From Gibbula magus (Eukaryota > Mollusca > Gastropoda > Trochida > Trochidae), in assembly GCA_936450465.1 (NCBI GenBank), contig OW388289.1, positions 73,830,593 through 73,894,592 on the forward strand: a stretch of DNA of 64,000 nt, read 5' to 3'. The notes under the pieces were generated by a model that was given only the letters and a program-made list of their open reading frames with translations, did not search any database and had not been told where the DNA came from. The position numbers were made by a program, and so were the translations under genes. Shown one piece after another: positions 1 to 11,330 of this stretch; positions within the stretch are counted from its first letter, which is position 1; each line of letters starts with the position of its first letter.

Positions 1-765
1 AATCCCCTTTCCACTACAAAATAACACGCATAATGCACGCCGCTTATTTGTGTTGTGAAGGAGTACATATCGTCAAGTAGTTTAAGGCCTATAAAGTTTT
101 GACGAATTGATTTATAACGGTAAACTACATTAGTCATTGTACGTCAGTCTTCATACATTTCAGTGATAAGCTCTTTAATTTCTTCCTTTGTACAGGAGCG
201 TGGGTCATTCCCAGGTGACTTCTTAGCACTTGCAGCCGCGTGGTTAGAGTGCTCAACAATTACTGACAATGGGTAATCATTAAATGTGACAGAAGATAAT
301 AAGACAAGGTGATGGCCAAGTATGAGTCTCCCGGCTCACTACACATGGCTGAAACGAGAGACAACTATGAAAGCAATGATAAAAAACTAAAGTTCATCTC
401 TTGGTTGACCTGTTTTCTATTCAAATGAAAAATAAACATTGACTTGTACATTAATATTGTCACATATTTATATTCAGGAAATCATCAGTGTGAGCTCTTC
501 ACGAGTGTACATGTATGTACATGTATAAAATAAATTAGCTATTATACGGATTCAGGAAAAGAATGTCCAAAATACTTTTAAATATATCTAATCTTTCATA
601 AGAGCTTATAAGCCGCGGGAGACAGACACAATTAATTAGATCATGGATAAGTAAAACGTTTAGGTAATTACTAGCGTTATTCAAGAGTCAATAGAGTGGT
701 AGTGACTGCAGAACAAGTAGCACTATCAGCATCTGGTTCAATTTGACATTATTCCCCGCAGAGTG
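1..765. other. AT-rich non-coding stretch
   Basis: No convincing coding frame is seen. Around 228-245 the words GTGGTTAGAGTGCTCAAC resemble a tRNA-type A box as found in SINE heads. No B box (GGTTCRANNC) follows at the expected 30-50 bases, so I do not call a SINE or a tRNA. Confidence 0.4.
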
Positions 766-769
766 ACAG

Positions 770-1885
770 GGGGCTGGCAAGGCAGGATGCAGGGGATTCG
801 GTCAGTGTCAGATCTGATGTGGAGATTGACAATGAGTCCAATAAGTTGCAACTGGCTACGCTGCACCCTGGAGGGTCTCCAAACTAAAAAAAACCACATG
901 GCCCCTAAAATCCACGAACTAACCTTTTTTCGATATACCTTTCCTTTTCTTGTTGCGGATTCGGAATTGAATCGAGAATGATATGATATTGTAAAGTAGC
1001 TATTTAATTCGTATCTATCCATACACAGTTCTTGCACTACTCTAATAACCGGGAATTCGTCTGAGTTATCTGAGTTGGCAACGAACTCACAATACAAATT
1101 TGTAGTTATGTTTTTCCAAAATTCGTCGTTTATCGGAACTGGATCGTATGACTATCGGTTTGATCAGGAATTGGCTACGAAAATGACAAGAATCCTGATT
1201 GCAGTTCGAAACAGCCACGAAATAAATAAGAACATTCTTATAAATCATGATAGCTATGAATTCCAAGAGCCAGACTATCATATGTGTAAGTGAATCAGAG
1301 AACATCACGAGCTGAATCAGAAACTTTGCAAACATTCCACAAACTCCTTATGAATACTCAAATTTATAAATTCGTCGCGATTCACGGGAGAAACACATAG
1401 ACAGCACTACAACATAAAGCGTGTTTCGGCAGCTTGTAGCCGGGAAACATTGGTACTAGGAATGTGCATTTGTGCAGTTTTGGCAAAATATATGTAGTCT
1501 TCTAGACTCGATGAGCTTGGATGAGCTTGGTTGTTGACCATGGTTAGTTTTGACTCGTTAGTACACAAACCGTAATGGGCTCGTTCAAAAGTTCCCATCT
1601 GCTTCTGTAAAGTCAAAGGACAAGCATGATTCGGATATAGCTCCTGTGAGTTCAGGACAACCGCTGTATGGTAGCTAGTTTGATTCTAGTTTGACTATAT
1701 TTTAAGTGTTAAACGGCTTGGTAACACAGTTTACCTATCAATGAACCTGTATCACAGAATACAGAAGTTGTAGATCCATAAAAATAGCGTTTCATTCTTC
1801 ATGAATTCATTCTGTGTTTCCAGAAAATGTGCCGAAAGGGAATTTAGTAACTTTTCAAGGTAATTAACAAAACATTGGAAGATTA
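770..1885. repeat. Dispersed repeat family R1, copy A
   Basis: This stretch aligns by eye, in order and in the same orientation, with four pieces of 3740-6540. Shared landmarks are GTGGAGATTGACAATGAG (about 817 and 3768), TTCGTATCTATCCAT (about 1007 and 5128), AATATATGTAGTCTTCT (about 1487 and 5399) and ATGAATTCATT followed by AATGTGCC (about 1801 and 6467). The copies are clearly diverged. Neither has a credible ORF or obvious terminal repeats, so the class is unknown. Copy A lacks the two insertions found in copy B and shows the empty-site state for both. Confidence 0.75.
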
Positions 1886-3735
1886 AATAATAATATGGAA
1901 CGCACTGAGGAATCCAGTTGTGGAAAGGAGGAGTATGTGTGTGTAATATGTCTGTAATATGTGTGTAACAAAGCCCACCTATTTATGACATACTATTGTA
2001 ATGATATTGGAGTCTTTTAGACTGATAAGAAACATCTAAATTTGACAGCATGCTATTTACTTAAAAGAATTTTAACTTTATAAGTTGCGTAAATTAGTCG
2101 TGGGTGTCACGTTATGTTATCATTCTCGTTCCCTAATTATGTGCATGTAGAGCTTTGACATTCTGGCCCAAGCACAAATACCATTGACCTTTGTAATGTA
2201 ATACATATGAACGTTAACTGGAGAGGGCCAACAAAGATACCAAAGACATATGCCATTAAACTTGAGTTTATCACTATAATATACACCAAAGAGAAAATGG
2301 CGAATTTATCACCTGGGCACATCTCTGTTCAAGGATATATCCAAATTCTACAAATAATTACTTTACATGACAACAGTTAAACCAACATTGATAAATTGCA
2401 TATTTGATTATCTTGCTCCATTGATACTCAACGAGAATGGACAACAAGTAATCTGGACATTTTGTATATTTGCAACGTTATCTAAATTAATAGAGTGAAC
2501 AGATCGAGGCTTTTGAAGTGTAATATCAAAAATAATACACTTATTTTATGTGTAACATGTACAATATACGTGTTACATACAGGAACCAAAACGTCAAACG
2601 TTTTAATGTTGAACTTAAAATGATCTGTTCTGTACAAAGGGAAATGCTAATATCTATTTATATTCTGTCATTATATCTGAATTATTATAGCTTATTCTAC
2701 GCAGATACGCATCTTATCTGTCTCCCTTGGCTTAGTGCACTGTTTTCAACTATATGACAGGTTGCTTATTGACAATTGTTTTTGTATTTCGTGTGATGTC
2801 AAATTGTTTCAAATACTGGCAATGTACGAGCAATGCGATTTTACCAAATTTCCCAGATACGACCCGATCCAAACCTGCCAACTGCGACGCTCAGTACCGC
2901 ACATACACAACTAGATCAACCCGCAGATATCCTTCGTTATTAGAGCATGGTTCACTTCAAAAGAATATACTGTTGCTATACATTTGTAATTCAAGTGATT
3001 TTGTTAATTTGTTTGATGTTGAATTTAAGGTACATGCATATATTCCTCGTTTTAGAATTAGCTTGTACCACCAAGTAAGATCAAAATTTATCTTTCATAC
3101 ATATTCTAAAAACGCCACTGAGAATTCTACCAGACATGTGTCCTTCCGATGTCACAGTTATGCCATCTCAACACCAAGACAAGGACATCATCAGATCTGC
3201 CAGATCTTCACCAACTGGAGACACATAACACAATACCACAGACAAAACCTGCTGTAAGTTTCCACTGGTATAATATTTCTTCACACATTCACACGGTTTA
3301 GTATTTAATATAACATTCTGTAACCAAAGTCTATGAATCTAGTGTTAATGTTATGGTTGGTATCAAGAGCTATATTAACTTTAATCCCCTTAATACTCAG
3401 AGCGGGGAGAATACATTATGGTTATGAAATCACAACTAAAATTGACCATGTTGATCTCAAGTCTGTATATTTCATAATTATGTAATACAATTTGGAGACA
3501 GAATTTACCATCAGTAGTTGAACTTACTATGCTTTTAATATTCATAGCAAACCAATGTATTTAGTTCAGGTGAATCCACTCCATGACATTGGTTAAGAAT
3601 TCATGACGAGGGGATGGAGAAAAGAGGAAAGTCACTTTATCATTAACTTAGCTACCACAGCAAGACTTCACAGTAATACATTTGGGAATTCATGCGCGCA
3701 GAAACTGAATGAGACTGTTTCAAGAACAGGTATAC
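1886..3735. other. Intergenic stretch, nothing recognised
   Basis: AT-rich sequence. A 167-codon frame at 2754-3257 (+) has no motif I recognise and looks like chance. A consensus-like splice donor (GCT|GTAAGTTTC) lies at about 3251, so a real exon ending there in another frame cannot be excluded. Confidence 0.4.
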
Positions 3736-3924
3736 CACATAGGCAGAGCAGGTTGCAGGGGATCTGGTGTGGAGATTGACAATGAGGCCGGTCAGTTGCA
3801 GGTGGCTACGCTGCATCCTGGAGAGGATGCAGCGTCTCCAAACTGCAAATAGCATAAGCTCAAAAAGACCACGACATTTCTATTTGAAATGTATCTTTCC
3901 TTTTCATTTGCTGATTCGTAATTA

Positions 3925-5087
3925 GCAGCTCCGACTTAGTCGGAGCTGCTATCAGTTTTTGTGCAGTTTCCGTCGCCGCCGCCGCACGCGCGTTTTGTAT
4001 TCACTATAACTTTTTTCCTAGAAATTTTTGAGAACTCATATACATAACTTCTTACTTATGCCCCTGGGGAATTTTTTTGACATGTTCATATTCAAGGTCA
4101 AAGGTCAAGGTCACGAGTTCTGAAATCGCTAAAAAATTCCTTGTAAACACGATAACTTGAAAAATATTTGTACTATCAGGCTCTTAATTATTTGGTGTAC
4201 ATCAACTATGGAGAAAGGCCGATTTGAAAAGTTTTTCGCTAACATCCGTCAAAGGTCAAGGTCATAGCGAGGTCACAACTTAAGCATGCTTTTGCGAAAA
4301 TGTCTTATTTCAAATATTAACACTTTGAATCATTAAATGATTGTTATACACAATGAAAAGTGATAACTGATTGTGTGATCTTGACTTTTAAAGGTCAAGG
4401 TCACGAAATATGGTCAAGGTCACCAGTTCTGAAATCACTAAATAACCTTTTCCCAAGAAGGTATTAACACCTCATATACATAGCTTCTTTCTTGTACACC
4501 TGGGAAAATATTTTGACATGCTCACATTCAAGGTCAAAGGTCAAGGTCATGAGTTCTGAAATCTCTAAAAAAAATTCCTGGTAAACACGATAACTTCAAC
4601 AACTTTTGTGCTATCAGGCCCTTACTTGGTTTATATCAACTATGGAGAAAGACCAAGATTTGAAAAGGTTTTCGCTAAATTCTGTCGAAGGTCAAGGTCA
4701 AGCAAGGTCACAACTTAAGCGTGCTATTGTGAATATGCCTTATGTTAACAATGAACACTTTGAGTCATTGCATGATTGTTATACACAATGAAAAGTAATC
4801 GTTGATGGTGTGACCTTGAAGGTCAAAGTTCAAGGTCATGAGATATTGGTTAAGGCCATGTTAATCTTTTGATCCAATTGGGAAACAAGAAATAGGTTTT
4901 AAGAACAAAGTTGTGAAAAGTGACCCCAGTGATGATTCAACTTGTTAGAATAACTTGAATAATGAAAAACATTTTGTCAAAAAAAATTCCCATTTTATTT
5001 ATGCTGAGGAGAAGGCGGAATAGGGAAAGGCGAGACCCAAAGTTTCGGAGCTGCTCTGCTTTTGCGGTGTCCCGCAAACGCTCTTCT
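3925..5087 (+). mobile_element. Helentron/Helitron2-like non-autonomous element with internal satellite
   Basis: The element interrupts repeat R1 copy B inside an AATTGAATC context that is uninterrupted in copy A. The 5' end is a perfect hairpin, AGCAGCTCCGAC, loop TTA, GTCGGAGCTGCT (from about 3926). The complement of its first ten bases, CGGAGCTGCT, recurs near the 3' end at about 5046, giving an asymmetric terminal inverted repeat. It is followed by a second hairpin, TTTGCGG TGTC CCGCAAA, then CGCTCTTCTAG and T. Hairpin plus CTAG-T about ten bases on, insertion between two Ts, no target duplication and an internal tandem repeat are the known layout of Helentron-type HINEs, including DINE-1 of flies; the oyster pearl elements are similar miniature elements with internal tandem repeats. 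There is no Rep/helicase gene, so it could not move by itself. The alternative is an unrelated hairpin-ended element. Confidence 0.7.
4015..4865 (+). repeat. Two-unit internal satellite (about 435 bp) with AGGTCA clusters
   Basis: CTCATATACAT recurs at 4036 and 4471 (435 bases apart), and the order of shared words holds through both units: ATTCAAGGTCAAAGGTCAAG, GTTCTGAAATC, AACACGATAACTT, CAACTATGGAGAAAG, GATTGTTATACACAATGAAA. Each unit has three clusters of AGGTCA half-sites, about 17 in all, near 4088, 4250, 4390, 4526, 4686 and 4817. Direct repeats with 0- and 1-base spacing occur. The 61-codon frame inside is fortuitous. Confidence 0.8.
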
Positions 5088-5786
5088 AGTTGAATCGGAG
5101 ATCATTGTGTGAAACAGCAATCTGGTTCGTATCTATCCATTGACACTTCTTTGTAATGCTGGAATGATCTAGTCGTGGCAAAAGTTTTGAACTATTCAAC
5201 ATGTTGACAAGGAACTCCCAATTAAAAAGTTGTTAGAATACACCTGGCTACGAATTCGAAGTCACATACTATGAATGTACGTAACTCTATCCAGAACCAG
5301 AAACTTTGCACACACACCATAAATCCTCACGAATTCTCAAATGTATCAACTCCTGGGGATTCATTGGCATTTGGAATATGTAGTTTGCAGTTTTTGCAAA
5401 ATATATGTAGTCTTCTTGACAGATGAGCTTGACTTTTGACCTTGGTAAGCCTTACACAATTGTGCACAACCCGTGTGCAAACACTGATACTGAGAATGTG
5501 CAGTTTTATAGTTTTGAAAAAAAGGTGCACTCTTCCAGACTGGATGAGCTTGGCTGTTGACCTTGGTAAACATTGATACACTATTACAGAAACCGTGATG
5601 ACTCTTGTCTTTGTAGTTTGGAAAGGTTACACGACAAGTTTGATTCGGATAGGTCCTTCAGATACTCAGACAGTATGCAAGGCAGCATTTTTCTTATATG
5701 ACACACACCACAAAACTATACATCGAGCACAATCAAGTTTATCTTACCGACTTCATGCAATTTTATGACACGTGATTTACTGGTGT

Positions 5787-5924
<138 letters not shown>

Positions 5925-6835
5925 TATTACAGCACTCTCGTTGTCAGAATATTTAAGTTTTGAAAAAAAAGAAATTACATTTAACTTTGTATCGTCAGAT
6001 TCTGGATTTGCTAAAATTATTATGTTGTGTCATGACACACACATATACAGCGAGGTTTTGACACAAAGTTTATCTTTAACTGTTGATCTAGATTATATTA
6101 ATGAAAAAGACTTTCAAAACTGATATCGACGAATATCATTCTTCAGTACGGTTTATCACTGAAGTTTAAACCCATCATAATGCATGAGATTATCAGACAA
6201 TATATTGTAGGTGATTATAACTGACATACTGGCCTAATGTTAAATTCTTCTGCGGGCACTATCTCGATTTTGCCATCTCCCATAATGACTTTGGGAATAC
6301 GATCAGGTGGTGAAGGCTTCTGGTCTCATTATTCGGCCACAATCAATCCTCCAAATGTCTGTGCTCAACGTATGTCGATGTTTCCAAACCAAACAGTTGA
6401 AGCCGTAATCGATACACGTAAGATGCCATTAAACGTATTTTCTGGAATCTTTGTTCAATTTTTAGGATGAATTCATTATGTGTTGCAACACAATGTGCCA
6501 AAAAAGGAATTCAGTAACGTTTAGAGAAATTAACAAAATAAGGATATGCATGCATTGGTTGCATAAATACCTCAGTGGTGAATACAATATCTTAAGTCGC
6601 CTGCGAAAAAAATGTCTATTTTAAGAATCTACAAGTTCGCAACACGAGAGATTCAAAAGAATAAAACCTTTTTCATATTTTTGTTGAATGATGTATTATA
6701 CATATTTGGAATAAATCACTTTGAAATAATTTCCTATGTAGTAATACATTAGAGTTTATTCAAAAATATGTATTGTCTTAATATGTTCTTATAAAAGTTT
6801 AAATAATGAATTACATAGTTTTATTTTTGTGTTTT

Positions 6836-6905
6836 ACAACATATTCTTCGGTAAATGTCAACAAATAAATACAACATATTCTTCGGTAAATGTCAACAAA
6901 TAAAT
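6836..6905. repeat. Exact 35-bp tandem duplication
   Basis: A 35-base unit starting ACAACATATTCTTCGG is repeated twice head to tail without a mismatch. It lies in an AT-rich stretch (6545-7490) with no other recognisable content. Confidence 0.95.
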
Positions 6906-7495
6906 AATTTTACAGTTTCCTTTCATTAATATTGAGTTTTTATTGCTTCTTTTGTAGTGATGTTGTAGGCCATCTTGAATGTAGTTTCATTCATTGAGAT
7001 TGAGCTACCTTTCTGACATGACTTTCATACACTTTTGATATGTGAGGAAAATAAGAAAAGTGTCGGGCTCATGGACCAACTTCAATGCCGTAGAAATTAT
7101 CTCTGGATTTGAGAGACTTTCAAATGTCTATTAAAATTATAACACGTTAACAATATTTTATACATATGGCATGACCTTTGACTGTACAGGAATTGTATTG
7201 TAGTTGCAGGGTTACATTTACATGTATATCTCCGCTGGTATGTCCTGCCATAATCAACGAAGGGGTTATCATATACTCAAATAACAGTCTATAATAGTCT
7301 GTTTGCCATCTAAAACGATAGTATTTAGCTATCGATCTCATTAGCGCGACACGGAACAGAACATACTGTAATCTTTCCTTCAAATTAAAAAATGTTTTAC
7401 GGTGTGTTACAGTTGCAGATTCCCAAGGACAAAAACGTTTGACACATTACGTATTTATTAACAGCGTAGATCATCGTTCATGCGTTTACGACCGA

Positions 7496-7682
7496 AGAAT
7501 TTTCCGTCCGCATTTCAAGACCTCAGTGCGTGCCAATTGTTTATATAATTTGTTTACATACATGTAACATTGCGCACACCTCAGTTTGCGCATTATTCGC
7601 GCACACCTCACGTATATGTTGCGCATTTGACGTGCAAAATTGCACACAAATTGCCACGAATTGACCCCCGCATTGCACGCAT
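7496..7682 (+). repeat. Left arm of long inverted repeat framing the 2A LINE
   Basis: The arm runs from AGAATTTTCCGTCCGCAT to CCCCGCATTGCACGCAT and is matched in inverse orientation by 12790-12953. It contains an extra tandem module of about 26 bases (GCGCACACCTCA twice, near 7571 and 7598) present once in the right arm. The composition is CpG/GC-richer than its surroundings, with many GCGCA/GCACGC words. The 138-codon minus-strand frame covering it has no family signature. It may be the TIR of a DNA transposon into which the LINE inserted, or an inverted duplication. No clear target duplication is seen outside the arms. Confidence 0.75.
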
Positions 7683-7869
7683 AATTCGCGCTCAAACCAC
7701 GTCTATGTTCTGTTCTGTTCACGCATATACTGCTACTGTTGTGTCTTTGGTCCGATAAAGTTGCGTTTTGGTATGGAGTATGCGTAAATGCACGCATAGG
7801 CACGACTAAATCACGCATGCTTGTCAAGATCGTGACCTCTTTAGTCACTCTTGGTGTACGGTACTGGCC

Positions 7870-8345
7870 GTATTGGAGATGTATATAAAGGCAGTACCCC
7901 ATCTTAAATCAATCAGTGAAAAGACTTCAACCGTCAGTGAAAAGACCTTAATGTCAAAGCTGACGTTAAACACGAGTTTTAACACACACCATCATCTTTA
8001 AATCAGCTCATCCTCTACTTTCACAAAGTGAACACTATGAACAACTGACAATAAATCGCCATTATTGAAGAAAGGAAAAAGCTCATGTAGTCAGTGAAAA
8101 GACTTTAACCGTCAGTGAAAAGACTTTAATGTCAAAGAGTTATCCGCCCTTGGATGTTGACGACACGTTTGAGAACGCTCTGATATATTTTGCTAACTTC
8201 TTTAAAACAAAAGTTAACTTGAAGTTGTGAGTTTGTGTGATCAAAAGTCAACACACCAGCGTGCATTTGAAGCCACGCAATGGTGGATCTAGCCACTTAC
8301 TGAGCTAGATTTGGAACTTTTCGCAACCCACCCGGGACTCGGCAG
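7870..8345 (+). promoter_or_regulatory. LINE 5' UTR with TATA-like box and repeated modules
   Basis: TATATAAAG lies at 7882-7890. A 47-base module beginning TCAGTGAAAAGACTT occurs at 7913-7959 and 8091-8137, 178 bases apart. Each module itself holds TCAGTGAAAAGAC twice. Repeated modules upstream of ORF1 recall the monomer promoters of some LINEs. Promoter activity is inferred, not shown. Confidence 0.5.
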
Positions 8346-8473
8346 GTGAGCCATGTTGACGCTTACACGCCATTCACTCAACGCCGTGATAGTGATGTAG
8401 ACGCCATGCATTATCGTTTAATGATCTGCTCACTTATCATTACAGTACAGTTGTCACTCTCTGCCCTAATCAT

Positions 8474-9412
8474 ATGCAATCAGAATGTTATTTTCAATTT
8501 CTTATACTTGGACAGTTTATGCCGAAAGAAACACCATTTTATTGTGTTGCGTGTGACATCACTACCTCTAGCTGTGATCTAGTTTTATCTATATATCACA
8601 TCTCCCGTGCTGCTCATGAACGTGCTTTGTGCCTAGTCGGGGACGACAATCTTCCCGTGCGTGTGGTAGTGCAGCGTTTAATTTGCTCGAATGATGTTGA
8701 GACAAACCCGGGACCAGTCACACTTGAACAAGTTCAGGATAACTTAATCAGCGCAATACAGCATATACAAACAGAGCTAGCCACAGCCGAACATGACCTA
8801 AGTTCACAGATTTCTTCTCTCCGGAATGACATTAAGGCTGTTAACTCGAAATGTGAACACCTCGCGAACTCTGTAACTGATATTCGTGGAGATTATATAT
8901 TATACCATTTTGAACGACGACATCGATGAGAAGGTCGATTCAGTGATTGATAGCATGTCTAGCGTAGACGCCGAACTAGACTGGAATCATACAGTAGACG
9001 GGACAACATAATAATTCATGGTATACCCGAGGTGAACGGCGAGGAGAAGTCTATGACATGTAAGCAGACAGCGTTGAACACTCTTAATGAACACGATACA
9101 TTCAAAACATGGGAGACGTCTGACGTTATCCGCGCACACAGACTTGGCGTCAAGCGGGTTAATGCTTCAAGACCTCGCCTGATGATCGTGAAGTTACACA
9201 TGTCTGACGATAAAGTGCGATCCCTGAAAGCAAGACCTACATTCAAGGCAGCGGGACTAGGCATCTCCAGTGACTTAACGTCACGTCAACGTCAGCAACT
9301 CCAAGCTCTGAAGGGAACTGGCACGTTTGGCTACTTTAAGGATGGACAGTTGGTGAAAATGCCTTACGTTGATATTGAACAACAGATTATCAAACTGGGC
9401 GAATATGCGTGA
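8474..9412 (+). pseudogene. LINE ORF1 with 2A-like peptide, coiled coil and RRM-type core (broken)
   Basis: From ATG 8474 the frame reads DVETNPGP at residues 74-81 (8693-8716). This matches the 2A ribosome-skipping consensus D(V/I)ExNPG|P, known in picornaviruses and at the N-termini of some APE-type LINE ORF1s. Residues of about 85-135 form heptad-like Leu/Ile repeats, as in ORF1p coiled coils. The frame then stops at 8929. The coiled coil goes on in another frame (ILNDDIDEKVDSVIDSM). The core resumes near 8999 with RDNIIIHGIPE and continues to 9412 (VIRAHRLG, RPRLMIVKL, VRSLKARP), which is the RNA-binding core typical of ORF1p. Two frameshifts break it. The last residues (from about 9365) already read RT sequence in the wrong frame, so its true C-terminus is lost. 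Ribosome skipping would separate the first 80 residues from the chaperone part. Confidence 0.8.
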
Positions 9413-10270
9413 TAAGATTCCTGAATCCCAGGCTGGATTTAGGGAGGGATATTCCACTGTGGATCATATATTTACGATTCGGTCAGTCGTACTTAATTGT
9501 CGCAATGTTTAAGTAAAACAGGTCTACAAGGGAAAATGTTGAACACTCTAAAGTCAATGTACTGTAACATTCGATCTTGTGTGCGCTGCGCAGATGGGGT
9601 TACAGATCCTTTCGATTGTCCCTTAAGGCTTAAGACAAGGCTGTTCCTTAAGCCCACTTTTGTTTTCCTTTTTTATAAGTGAATTATATCGTGATATAAT
9701 TTCTAAAGGAACACATGGAATTTTATAGAAATTATAATCCTCCCTTTTGCTGACGATGTTATTTTAGCCTCAGATACAGTAGTCAGTTTACAGAATCAAT
9801 TAAATATCTTGGAAAGTTACACGAAAGAATGGAACTTATCAGTTAATCTTACGAAAACAGAAATAGTATTTTTTTAGAAGGGGCGGACCTGTGGCCGCAA
9901 GAGAACGTTGGTTCTATGATGGTAATTTGATCAATATATCCAATCAGTATTCCTACTTAGGGTTCATGTTTTCAGACAGAATGAATTTAAATAAATGCGC
10001 ACAAAATTTAGCCATACGTGGAAAAAAAGCTTTAGTACAAGTTATATCAATTTTATGCAAAGTTGGAACCATGTCACCCAACGATTTTTAAAGATATTTA
10101 ATACTCAGATTCAGCCCATTTTGTTATATGGATCTGAAATATGGGGTTTTCAGCGATTCGATTGTATAGAAAGAATTCACCTTTTAGCTTGTAAAAAGTA
10201 CCTGTATGTACGTCCAATGTCGTTGTATGGTATATGGTGAATGTGGAAGATTTCCTTTGTACATTAATTC
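9365..10270 (+). pseudogene. LINE RT fragment (copy 1) with RT C-terminal region
   Basis: 9365-9955 nearly repeats 12179-12770. The RT signatures read across frames: ESQAGFREGYSTVDHIF, then a deletion that removes motif A (the FVDFxKAFD part), then PLGLRQGCSLSPLLFSFF, interrupted by one extra A at about 9625, then the catalytic LLFADDVILA (FADD at 9746-9757). Only this copy goes on into the C-terminal part: GRPVAARERWFYDG, YLGFMFSDRMN, IQPILLYGSEIWG, ending YGECGRFPLYIN near 10268. That is the usual end of the RT thumb region in CR1/L2-like elements. The next residues belong to an ORF2 N-terminus, which marks a head-to-tail junction. Confidence 0.8.
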
Positions 10271-11330
10271 CCTCGATCAACCACAATGTCAACTGGTTCT
10301 GCTAACATACGAGATTCCAGAGCCAACATCCAAGCATCTACACGACAAACGAGGTCGAACACCGCCCGACCATAGGATACAGGATACTTATGATAGTGAC
10401 ACCGGCGTAACGCCCACTTTACACAGCTCGTACAATGAATCATTTCCATTTCTGTGTTGGAACATACATGGACTAAATAACAAAGCAGGAGATGATGAAT
10501 TTATAGATTATATTAAGAAGTTTAAGATTGTTTGTCTTTTCGAAACTTTTGTTGATTCTAATTACGACATGAACTGGTTAGCTGATTATGAAATTTTCGT
10601 CAGTTCTGCTGTGAAACTGTCTCAATACGGCAGACTTTCGGGAGGTGTGTGCGTGTGTTTATAACAATCAGTTAGCAAGTTTTGTAAGTTGATAACTACA
10701 GAATTTGATAATTTCATAATTTATGTATACATATATCAAAAGCTTTATTTGCTATTGATAAACATGTTAATTTGATATGCACATACATACCACCTGAAGG
10801 CTCGCCCTATTATAACCATGTTGATACTAACTGTAATTTAGATAAATTTGAGGATTTTTTAATTTGATAACTTGGAACTTGGAGATTCACATAATGTTTT
10901 GTGTGGTGATCTAAATTCACAGGTGATGCTAATAACCCTTCAGTATCTCTACATGATGATATTATACATATAGACAATTTCCATTTCCTGAAGATGATGA
11001 TGTAGATATTGATAATCAGAAATCACCCGATATAGTTACAAACAAATTTGGACAGAAACTACTAGATTAATGTTATGCATTTCAATTGTTTATTGTTAAT
11101 GGGAGGGTTTATGGTGACTTACAAGGGGAATATACGTATTGTGCGAGTCAAGGTTCTAGTGTCAATGATTTTTTTATATGTTCACCGGATTTCTTCCAAT
11201 TTATTGACATGTTGACTGTCGGTGAGCGACATGATTCTGAAAACTTACCTCTTGAGTTAACTTGCAAGTTCCCAATGTATAAATCAGAACACGAATGACG
11301 GTATCAATACCACAAACGCTAAGAGAATTG
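10271..11330 (+). pseudogene. LINE APE-type endonuclease (broken)
   Basis: Endonuclease motifs appear in order in shifting frames: FPFLCWNIHGLNN (metal-binding Asn region) near 10440, LFETF (the ET motif) near 10536, GRLSGGVCVC near 10630, TYIPPEGSPYY near 10790, LCGDLNS (GDxN motif) near 10900, EYTYCASQGSSVNDFF near 11130, and HDSENLPLEL near 11230, where active members have SDHLPL. The final catalytic Asp-His pair is thus Glu-Asn here. Several frameshifts and stops separate the blocks. The N-terminal linker from about 10271 (rich in Pro, Thr and charged residues) is probably the ORF1-ORF2 boundary of the parent element. Confidence 0.75.

Noticed and set aside
225..250. tRNA-like A box GTGGTTAGAGTGCTC
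   Set aside because: No B box or acceptor stem follows; not enough for a SINE or tRNA call.
2754..3257. 167-codon open frame (+)
   Set aside because: No domain, biased composition and no repeat or splice support in that frame; the nearby GTAAGT donor would fit another frame, so a gene is not called.
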